Assembly (NCBI GenBank): GCA_003161635.1
Contig: PMOA01000053.1
Span: 10,219 to 51,022 of the forward strand
Length of the DNA: 40,804 nucleotides
DNA from: Limisphaerales bacterium
GTDB lineage: Bacteria; Verrucomicrobiota; Verrucomicrobiia; Limisphaerales; UBA11358
Direction: 5' to 3'
The translations under genes were made by a program, and so were the position numbers. The notes beneath the pieces are model-generated. The model saw only the letters and a program-made list of their open reading frames with translations, was not told the origin of the DNA and ran no database searches. Shown here one piece after another: positions 32,335-38,340 of the stretch (positions within the stretch are counted from its first letter, which is position 1; every line of letters begins with the position of its first letter).

Positions 32335-33047
32335 TCGGCTGGGCACACAACATCCTCTGTCGTCTCATTGCCCCGCACAGCATTGGAGATCACGTTGGGC
32401 AGATAGTTCGGCGGGGTGACTGTCATGCGGCGCTGGACATCGGTTGCGGCCCCTCGTCAGTTCTGACTCAGTTCCGCCCGGGACTTCGCACGGTTGGCCT
32501 GGACGCATTCGAAGGGGCGATTGCCGAGGCTCGCAGGCGAGCGCAGCACGATGACTATGTGCTGGCGGACGTTCTCAACACCAGTCCCGAAATAATCCTT
32601 GAGCGCGCGGGTGGCCGGCCTTTCGATCTGGTCACGTTGTTCGACGTGATCGAGCATTTTCCAAAACGCCAGGGATTTGAATTGCTCGAGCGATGTGAGC
32701 GCCTCACCTCCAAGTACATCGTGGTTCTTACTCCGAACGGCTTTTTGGAGCAGGGGCCGGAGTACGGGAATGAATTCCAGCGGCATCTTTCGGGCTGGTT
32801 CATCCACGATTTTGAAGGTTTGGGTTACGCTGTGCATGGCGTGCTCGGCGCCAAGGCATTTCGCGGCTACGGTTCGATGTTCCGGTACAACTTTCCCGGG
32901 GCTGCCAGTTGTGATGTGTTGCTGGCCGGGCTTCTGCGCATCGAAAGAAAACCTCACCGGGCTTTCAGTCTCCTTGCCATCAAGGACGTGCGGGGGGTTC
33001 CGGCCAGGCTGGGTGCGAACTCAAACCCGAAGTTAGCTGCGCGCTGA
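32331..33047 (+). CDS. Class I SAM-dependent methyltransferase
   Basis: The protein has 238 residues. LDIGCGPSSVLTQF (motif I, near residue 36), TVGLDAFEGAIAEARRRAQ, DYVLADVLN and FDLVTLFDVIEHFPKRQG are the expected order of a methyltransferase-11/23-type fold. It has YIVVLTPNGFLEQG, and a C-terminal domain contains FRYNFPGAASCDVLLAGLL. The substrate is unknown; a sugar or lipid carrier is likely. Its ATG overlaps the stop of the fragment before it, so translation may depend on ribosomes finishing that fragment. It converges with the GT ending at 33053. Confidence 0.85.
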   Translation: MIGWAHNILCRLIAPHSIGDHVGQIVRRGDCHAALDIGCGPSSVLTQFRPGLRTVGLDAFEGAIAEARRRAQHDDYVLADVLNTSPEIILERAGGRPFDLVTLFDVIEHFPKRQGFELLERCERLTSKYIVVLTPNGFLEQGPEYGNEFQRHLSGWFIHDFEGLGYAVHGVLGAKAFRGYGSMFRYNFPGAASCDVLLAGLLRIERKPHRAFSLLAIKDVRGVPARLGANSNPKLAAR

Positions 33048-33052
33048 GCGCC

Positions 33053-34048
33053 TCACCTTGACAACGAAACCGCGTTCGCCGGTTCGCGCCGGGTCGGGCC
33101 TCCGGCTGGGCTGGGGGGTGCGGACGGCCCTTTGCCGCGAATCAGCGCCCAGACCTCCGCATCCGTTCGTGTCCAGAGCGGCTTCATTTCCCGGCGCCGC
33201 TTCAGGGCCTGCGGCAGTTTGCCGAAGGCGGTCCACACAGCACGAAGATAGGACCAATTGCCCCGCACTGCTCGCCAGGGGATAAGGAAGGCCAGCCAGA
33301 GAATGTGTTTGGCAATCAGCGCGGGGTCGGTGATATTCTTCCAGAAAAAAAGGTGGGCATTGCGCTGGCACACAGCAATGTTCTGAGGGTTAAGTGGGAT
33401 GGTGGCATGGTGCCGGTGGTACGCTATGCTCCGCGGCTCAACCAGCACCCGGAACCCTCGCTTCCAAGCCACATACGAGAGATCCGTGTCTTCCCAGTAG
33501 TACGGCCAATAGAGCTCGTCAAAGCCGCCGAGAGCAATGAGTTTCTCCCGGTCAAACGCAGCGCAGGCGGCGCCGGCGTCCAGAGTCGGCGCTGCCTCAT
33601 TTGCCTGGAGACCCGCGCCTCCGAGTAGCCCTCGATGCGATACCGCAAGCGCCCGGGGGCGCGTAACCGTCGTGCCTTCCGCGTCCAGCAGAACCGCCGA
33701 AACGGCAAATACGTCGGGCGCAGCGCAGTGGGGCAACAAGACCGACAAGCTGTCATCGCGCAAGCGAATGTCAGTGTTGAGGAGCACCACATATTTGTGC
33801 CGGATGCGCCGGCAGAGTTCGTTGTAAGAGAATAGAATGCGGTTGCTCGGGGCAACCTCCACTATTACTCCCGGGTAGTTTTCCTTGAGAAACTCGACGC
33901 TGCCGTCCGTGCTCAAATTGTCGAGCACGATTACATCGCAGCCACCCTCAACCTTCTGCGCCGCGGAGACGACAGAGGAGAGGTTCTCCTGCAGAAGATG
34001 ACGACCGTTATAATTCAGAACCACGGCCGCACAAATCGGGTCGGGCAT
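33053..34048 (-). CDS. Family-2 glycosyltransferase, rhamnosyltransferase-like
   Basis: The protein has 331 residues. CAAVVLNYNGRHLLQENL opens the GT-A fold, followed by VIVLDNLSTDGSVEFLKENY and the metal site LLNTDIRL near residue 94. ALGGFDELYWPYYWEDTDLSY, with the acidic ED motif near 185, is typical of rhamnosyl- and related transferases. The tail of about 60 residues is basic, with a hydrophobic stretch near 225-240. It starts at an ATG at 34048, and ends 6 bases from the convergent methyltransferase. The 337 bases upstream carry no clear gene. Confidence 0.9.
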   Translation of the reverse strand: MPDPICAAVVLNYNGRHLLQENLSSVVSAAQKVEGGCDVIVLDNLSTDGSVEFLKENYPGVIVEVAPSNRILFSYNELCRRIRHKYVVLLNTDIRLRDDSLSVLLPHCAAPDVFAVSAVLLDAEGTTVTRPRALAVSHRGLLGGAGLQANEAAPTLDAGAACAAFDREKLIALGGFDELYWPYYWEDTDLSYVAWKRGFRVLVEPRSIAYHRHHATIPLNPQNIAVCQRNAHLFFWKNITDPALIAKHILWLAFLIPWRAVRGNWSYLRAVWTAFGKLPQALKRRREMKPLWTRTDAEVWALIRGKGPSAPPSPAGGPTRREPANAVSLSR

Positions 34049-34385
34049 AGTCTATATTTCCCCTCGGCAATACGGTGAGCGACTGAGCGGGCAAGCTGCT
34101 GCTTTGACCGTGAGTTGGCTCTTGCCGGAGTTCATGCTATAAATGGTATTTCGTCCGGAGTTAATGTCAAGGGCGGTTCGGGTCAACAATTACAAACTCG
34201 TCCGGTTGCACTGTCTGAGCGCTCAAGGCGTCTATCCAGCGCGCGACAGACGCTGCCTCATTCATCAGCGGCGCAGCATGGGCAAATCACACCCGGCAGA
34301 AAAGTTCTTATTTCTACTTTGCATGCAACCGATGGGCTTTGGAAATATCACCACTGTTCACCAATTCAGGGCAACGCCAGTCCTT
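34049..34385. other. Intergenic region without a recognised gene
   Basis: This 337-base gap between two minus-strand genes shows open frames on the plus strand only, without resemblance to known proteins. A plus-strand TTGGCT-17-TATAAA pair at 34115-34143 looks like a promoter, but there is no intact plus-strand gene downstream, so it may be a relic of a lost gene. Its composition is more AT-rich than that of the neighbours. Confidence 0.5.
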
Positions 34386-35027
34386 TCAGATTTGTGATTT
34401 ATCAAAGCCTATTTGCGCAAGAATCGGCTTGGTCCAGCCGGGGGCGCGGCGATAGACTTCCATTTGCAGGGAGGTTTCCAGACCATGACGCAGAAACGCC
34501 CACGCTGTCCACACGCCGAGCCGAGTAAAAAGGCTGAACACCAGTCCCGGCAGCAGCAGAAACGAAATGAAGTTGATGAGAAAGAGCGGACGGTCGGTCT
34601 TCAACAGCACAATGAATGGCGCAGAAACCCATTCGATGTCACACCCCCGCGTGTTCAGGCGATTAAAATCGGTGTGAATCCACTGCCATTGCCCCGCCGC
34701 GAGCCAGTGCAAAATGCGGGGAAGGCGATACGCCAACGCGTCGTAATTGCTCGGCGCGTAGAGTGCGCCGCCCAGAAAAGCCATCGCCGCCAAAATCAGA
34801 AATGCCAGTGGGAATGGCCGGCGAAAATGGCGTTTCAATTTTCTCCAGGAAATGTGCGGGGAAATCCGTCCGGAAGTTTGCTTCCACCAAGCCATGAACG
34901 CAACGCCTCCCAGCAGCAGCGCGACCGCGTAACCGGCGGCGTTCAATTGATGCAGCACCGACAGCGTCCAGCCGACGCAATTGAGATACGCACAAAACCA
35001 AACCCAGATTGAAATGGCCGTTGGCAT
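34386..35027 (-). pseudogene. Truncated polytopic membrane protein (glycosyltransferase-39-like N-terminus) with a foreign tail
   Basis: The frame has 213 codons. Residues 1 to about 170 look like the first membrane domain of a large Verrucomicrobia-type protein of the glucosyl/mannosyl transferase kind. Hydrophobic helices are followed by an outer loop with YAPSNYDALAYRLPRILHW and HTDFNRLNTRGCDIEW, then another helix. Proteins of this kind are usually 500 or more residues. From about residue 172 the sequence (WAFLRHGLETSLQMEVYRRA) is soluble and of another kind, and it stops at 34386. A deletion seems to have joined this N-terminus to the end of another gene. It lies 59 bases downstream of the GT2 at 35087-35815. 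Confidence 0.65.
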
Positions 35028-35086
35028 GATGGTTTGATTATAGCTGGCTCCGGAACGGATTGTTATTGGGAATTATCAGGTTTGAC

Positions 35087-35815
35087 CTATGATCGGGATA
35101 GAAAATTGTATTTGAAGATGCACCAAAAGGCGTGAACTCCGTCCTGCCAGCCGATTTTTTTACCTTCCGCATAAGTGCGTCCGTAATAGGAAATCGCCAC
35201 TTCGTAGATGCGCACCTTCAACCGGGCCATTTTAGACACCACTTCCGGCTCAAAACCAAAACGGTTCTCTTCAATTTTGATCTGTTGAATGATTTCGCGC
35301 CGGAAAACCTTGTAGCAGGCTTCCATGTCCGTCAGATTAAGGTTGGTGGCCATGTTTGAAAAGGTGGTCAGGAGGTTGTTGCCCACCGAGTGCCAGTAAT
35401 ACAACACGCGATGCGCCCCGGCGCCCAGAAACCGCGACCCAAACACCACATCCGCCTTGCCCGTCAAAATCGGAGCCAGCAGCCGGTGATATTCCGTCGG
35501 ATCGTATTCCAAATCGGCATCTTGAACCATCACGACGGGCGCGATTGCCCGGGCAAACCCCGTGCGCAACGCCGCGCCTTTGCCCTGATTTTTCTCATGC
35601 CGCGCCAAGGTCACCCGCGCATCGCCGCCCGTGGCCGACTGCAATTTTTCCCAGGTGCCGTCCGTCGAAGCGTCATCCACCACGACCAGTTGCTGGACCG
35701 GACGCTGCAACAGTACAACCTTGATGACTTCGGCAACCGTCGCCGCTTCGTTATAGACCGGCATGACGACTGAAAGGCACGGTTCAATGTCGGCGTTGGA
35801 TTTGATTTCGCTCAT
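35087..35815 (-). CDS. Family-2 glycosyltransferase, dolichol/polyprenyl-phosphate mannosyltransferase-like
   Basis: The protein has 242 residues, with no C-terminal membrane domain. CLSVVMPVYNEAATVAEVI, VVVDDASTDGTWEKL, KNQGKGAALRTGF and the DxD-like site VMVQDADLEYDP (residues 94-105) match DPM1-like enzymes. These often transfer a sugar from an NDP-sugar to polyprenyl phosphate for use by membrane GTs. The truncated membrane protein just downstream would have been a natural user. FGFEPEVVSKMARL and SYYGRTYAEGKKIGWQDG near the end are also typical. It starts at an ATG at 35815. Confidence 0.92.
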   Translation of the reverse strand: MSEIKSNADIEPCLSVVMPVYNEAATVAEVIKVVLLQRPVQQLVVVDDASTDGTWEKLQSATGGDARVTLARHEKNQGKGAALRTGFARAIAPVVMVQDADLEYDPTEYHRLLAPILTGKADVVFGSRFLGAGAHRVLYYWHSVGNNLLTTFSNMATNLNLTDMEACYKVFRREIIQQIKIEENRFGFEPEVVSKMARLKVRIYEVAISYYGRTYAEGKKIGWQDGVHAFWCIFKYNFLSRS

Positions 35816-35916
35816 TTGACAGTTTTCTCAAAGCGGTTCGGTTTGAACTGAAACTGGCAAAAACCGTGCAGCGGTTCAATCCGCAAATTGCATGGCGTGA
35901 TAATCCGGTGCGGCTT

Positions 35917-35994
35917 CTGGGAGCGCTGGCGTCCCGCCGGCGAGTGGATAATCTGTTGTCCGTAGCGAGCCGGCGGGGACGCCGGTGCTCCCAG
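35917..35994. repeat. Long imperfect inverted repeat (REP-like palindrome)
   Basis: Bases 35917-35941 and 35969-35994 are inverted copies differing at a few positions (around GGGAGCGCTGGCGTCCC and GGGGACGCCGGTGCTCCC). About 27 bases lie between. RNA could form a stem of 25 pairs. It lies in the gap before yajQ, 71 bases from that ATG, and so could be a terminator or a dispersed palindromic element. Confidence 0.75.
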
Positions 35995-36065
35995 GAGGAA
36001 ATGTCACGGCCATGATCATTGGCAAATTCGCTTTTCTTTCCCAGCCGTCCTTTTACGCTGTGGCC

Positions 36066-36551
36066 ATGCCTTCATTCGACATTGTTTCGCAGGTCAACTC
36101 GATGGAAATCGAAAACGCCGTCAACCAGGCCAAAAAGGAACTGGCCAACCGCTTCGACTTCAAGGGAAGCAAGTGGGAAATCGTGCTGGAGAAAACCGAA
36201 ATCAAACTCACCGCCGAGGACCAGTTCAAAGTCACCACGCTCAACGAAATCGTCATCGGCAAGCTTGCCAAGCGCGGCATCAGTTTGAAAAGCGTGGAGC
36301 AATGCGAGCCGGACATTTCGCCGCTCGGCCACGCGCGGCAGAGCATCAAGATCAAGCAGGGTATCGAATCCACCGTCGCCAAACAAATCACCGGGTTCAT
36401 CCGCGACGGCAAATTCAAGGTCACCACGCAGATTCAAGGCGACGAAGTCCGCGTGAACAGCAAGAGCCGGGATGAACTGCAAACCGTCATCGCCGCCGTG
36501 CGTGCCAAGGAACTTCCCGTGGCCGTGCAGTTTGTGAATTTCAGGGATTAA
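36066..36551 (+). CDS. yajQ: YajQ family nucleotide-binding protein
   Basis: The protein has 161 residues, the normal length. The opening PSFDIVSQVNSMEIENAVNQ, then RFDFKGSKWEI, LGHARQSIKIKQGI near residue 100 and the closing ELPVAVQFVNFRD are nearly diagnostic. YajQ proteins bind nucleotides; a cyclic-di-GMP effector role has been described for some. The ATG at 36066 gives the conserved start; an in-frame ATG at 36012 would add 18 residues not seen in the family. It marks the edge of the housekeeping part of the window and has no operon partner here. Confidence 0.95.
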   Translation: MPSFDIVSQVNSMEIENAVNQAKKELANRFDFKGSKWEIVLEKTEIKLTAEDQFKVTTLNEIVIGKLAKRGISLKSVEQCEPDISPLGHARQSIKIKQGIESTVAKQITGFIRDGKFKVTTQIQGDEVRVNSKSRDELQTVIAAVRAKELPVAVQFVNFRD

Positions 36552-36634
36552 AGCAACGTGAGTCTCGCGGGGACGGCTGAACGGGCGTCGCATTTTTCCT
36601 CCGTTGCCAATGATTTCATTTTGAAAACCTCAAC

Positions 36635-36777
36635 CGTCCCGTTGGGACGCATCCACCCCCGCAGGCAACCCGGCGTTGAAACGCCGGGCTGTTTTCGATT
36701 GTCCCTCCGGGACACTTGGAGACGGCGCAACTCCGGTCATTCGATGTTGGATGTTGGATGTTGAATGTTCGATGTTT
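36635..36777. repeat. Cluster of short hairpins and a 7-base tandem repeat
   Basis: Three perfect hairpins follow each other: CGTCCC/GGGACG (36635-36649), CCCGGCGT/ACGCCGGG (36669-36688) and GTCCC/GGGAC (36701-36713). At 36743-36777 a unit GATGTTG is repeated about five times with small changes. No gene is seen between 36552 and 36859. The layout resembles dispersed intergenic repeats. Confidence 0.7.
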
Positions 36778-36787
36778 TCGTTTTCTT

Positions 36788-36833
36788 TCAAATCTCCACC
36801 ACCTGTTTGTATTCCGGCACGATGACTTCGGCT
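36788..36833. repeat. Direct repeat copy 1 of the 3' end of the metallo-beta-lactamase gene
   Basis: These 46 bases match the end of the gene at 38245-39639, including its last codons (PEYKQVVEI) and a stop on the minus strand, with only two or so differences. Beyond 36833 the match weakens after a small deletion. The copy lies 26 bases past the end of the ParE gene. Confidence 0.85.
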
Positions 36834-36859
36834 TCATTGCGCGTTGTGGCAGCGCAAAA

Positions 36860-37180
36860 TCATCCCAATACCTGTGGAACATCCCGCGCGCCGTGGAAGA
36901 CGCGGATAATTTGCAGGCGGCGCGGCTTGCCCGTCACGCGGTAGAAAATCAGATAATTCGTGAAGCGGCGCACGGGCCAGAAACGCATCCCGGAAAGCTC
37001 GGCGCGGTTGGATTGGTAATACGGGCCAACTTCCGGCCATTGCGCCAGCGTGCGAAAGCTCAAAAGCAACGCATCCAGAAAACGTTCAGCGGCAGCGGGG
37101 TTGTTCATCGCGATGAACAGATGAATGTCCGCCACGTCCCGGATCGTTTCTTCCGAGCGGATGATTTTAAGCGGCTTCAA
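36860..37180 (-). CDS. parE: ParE/RelE-superfamily toxin
   Basis: The protein has 106 residues. IIRSEETIRDVADIHLFIAM and AAERFLDALLLSFRTLAQWP form the two first helices, PEVGPYYQSNRAELSGMRFWPV the beta part, and FTNYLIFYRV and LQIIRVFHGARD the end, as in ParE toxins. It starts at a TTG inside the antitoxin gene (14-base overlap), a usual arrangement that keeps toxin levels tied to antitoxin. ParE poisons gyrase in studied cases; RelE-like mRNA cutting cannot be excluded. The pair lies between two copies of a neighbouring gene's 3' end. Confidence 0.88.
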   Translation of the reverse strand: MKPLKIIRSEETIRDVADIHLFIAMNNPAAAERFLDALLLSFRTLAQWPEVGPYYQSNRAELSGMRFWPVRRFTNYLIFYRVTGKPRRLQIIRVFHGARDVPQVLG

Positions 37181-37430
37181 GTTCCTTGAGCTTGCGGCGG
37201 GTGCGGTAGCGGATGCGGTCGAAATCAGCGTCAGCCAGCGGCCGGGCCGGACTGCGCACTCCGGCTAGAAGCTTGCGATCCAAATCGGCAATGTCCAGGG
37301 TGGCCGCCTGCTCGGATTTTTCCAAAGCACGCAAGCCCGCCCGCACGACTTCGCTGGAGTTGCCATAACGCCCGCCCTCGATCAAGTCGGCCACGAAATC
37401 TTCGTAGTATTTGCTTAACGCGACGTTCAT
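37167..37430 (-). CDS. parD: ParD-type antitoxin (ribbon-helix-helix)
   Basis: The protein has 87 residues. NVALSKYYEDFVADLIEGGR and YGNSSEVVRAGLRALEKSE form a ribbon-helix-helix domain of the ParD/CopG kind, followed by an acidic then basic tail that would wrap the toxin. It starts at an ATG at 37430, directly behind a good promoter with operator-like repeats, so it probably represses its own operon. It is directly followed by the toxin gene with a 14-base overlap. Confidence 0.88.
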   Translation of the reverse strand: MNVALSKYYEDFVADLIEGGRYGNSSEVVRAGLRALEKSEQAATLDIADLDRKLLAGVRSPARPLADADFDRIRYRTRRKLKELEAA

Positions 37431-37432
37431 GG

Positions 37433-37475
37433 GATAACTTTAGACTGATAACATTAGTTGTCAATAGGCGTTATC
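37433..37475 (-). promoter_or_regulatory. Promoter and operator-like repeats of the parDE operon
   Basis: On the minus strand TTGACA (37459-37464), 16 bases and TAAAGT (37437-37442) form a good sigma-70 promoter 6 bases before the antitoxin ATG. GATAAC occurs at 37433-37438 and 37447-37452, and inverted as GTTATC at 37470-37475, so the repeats surround and overlap the promoter. This is where a ParD repressor would bind. Confidence 0.65.
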
Positions 37476-37480
37476 ACCAC

Positions 37481-37575
37481 TCAAATCTCCACCACCTGTT
37501 TGTATTCCGGCACGATGACTTCGGCTTTTGGTTTCATCGCGCGCAACGTTTCGGCGTGCGCCGGCACCCGTGATT
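37481..37575. repeat. Direct repeat copy 2 of the 3' end of the metallo-beta-lactamase gene
   Basis: About 95 bases are nearly identical with 38245-38340 and still encode the last 25 or so residues of that protein on the minus strand, ending in a TGA. It lies exactly between the parDE module and the small-protein/nucleotidyltransferase module. Confidence 0.9.
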
Positions 37576-37618
37576 TCAGCTTTTAATCAGTCCCCGACTT
37601 TGCTATCGTTTCCCCGTC

Positions 37619-37837
37619 ATGGTATCGCCACTGGCCAAAACCGCGCGCGTTCATCGGAAGACGATTTCCGTTGTGGATTTGCGTGATGACACGCGAACCC
37701 GGCGCCACTGGTTGCGCCAGCCGCCGATAAAGAGGCTTGAAGGGCTGGAATTGTTGCGCCAGAGTGCCCACGCTTATGATCCCGTTACCGCGCGACTTCC
37801 AAGACTTCTTAAGGTTGTTAAACGCAAACGCGATTAG
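37619..37837 (+). CDS. Small basic protein preceding a nucleotidyltransferase gene
   Basis: The protein has 72 residues. The order TISVVDLRDDTRTRRHWLRQ, PIKRLEGLELLRQSAH and YDPVTARLPRLLKVVKRKRD matches, as I recall it, a small protein often found before nucleotidyltransferases of the AbiEii/DUF6036 kind. No fold is named. Its last 62 bases overlap the next gene in another frame, and both frames read as family-like sequence. It may be the antitoxin-like partner of the transferase, but this is inference. It starts at an ATG at 37619. Confidence 0.65.
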   Translation: MVSPLAKTARVHRKTISVVDLRDDTRTRRHWLRQPPIKRLEGLELLRQSAHAYDPVTARLPRLLKVVKRKRD

Positions 37838-38248
37838 GTATTTGGTAATCGGCGGTTATGCGTGGCCTACCATGGCCATGTCCGTTACACCGGCGACCTT
37901 GACATCTTTGTGGAGCTTTCGACTGACAACGCGGAACGGATTGTCCGCGCCCTCCGTGAATTCGGCTTCGATCTGCCGAAACTAAAACCCGACTTGTTCA
38001 TGCGAAAAGGGAAAATTATCCGCATGGGGCATGAACCGATGCGGCTGGAAATCCTCAATGAGATTGACGGCGTGAGTTTTGGCGAATGTTACCGGCACCG
38101 GCGCATGGCCACGCTTGACGATTTGAAAATCAACTTCATTGACCTGCCGCAGTTGTTGAAAAACAAACGCGCCAGCCGGCGCCCGCAAGATTTGGCCGAC
38201 ATTGCCGCGCTGACATCCAAACCGCCGCGCAAAAAAACCAGACATTAA
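37776..38248 (+). pseudogene. Nucleotidyltransferase (AbiEii/DUF6036-like) with a one-base frameshift
   Basis: An ATG at 37776 opens IPLPRDFQDFLRLLNANAIR and YLVIGGYA. Near 37861 the frame is lost: the bases GCGTGGCC fit the expected GCGGTGGCC with one G missing. The next frame then continues as YHGHVRYTGDLDIFVELST, with the nucleotidyltransferase signature GG..AYHGH.R.T.DLD split over the shift. It then continues to RLEILNEIDGVSFGECY and a stop at 38248, which overlaps the stop of the convergent metallo-beta-lactamase gene. The second half can be read alone from GTG/ATG near 37862, but would lack the GG motif. Either a mutation inactivated it or the assembly lost a base. Confidence 0.78.
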
Positions 38249-38340
38249 ATCTCCACGACCTGTTTGTATTCCGGCACGATGACTTCGGCTTTTGGTTTCA
38301 TCGCGCGCAACGTTTCCGCGTGGGCCAGGCATTGTGATTC
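38245..38340. repeat. Native copy 3 of the repeated gene end
   Basis: The end of the metallo-beta-lactamase gene is the reference for the copies at 37481-37575 and 36788-36833. The three lie in the same orientation with spacings of about 690 and 760 bases. Confidence 0.9.

Noticed and set aside
34115-34143. Promoter-like TTGGCT-17-TATAAA on the plus strand
   Set aside because: There is no intact plus-strand gene downstream, so it is noted only as a possible relic within the intergenic entry.
36743-36777. Possible CRISPR-like repeats
   Set aside because: The unit is 7 bases, tandem, without spacers, and no cas gene is nearby.
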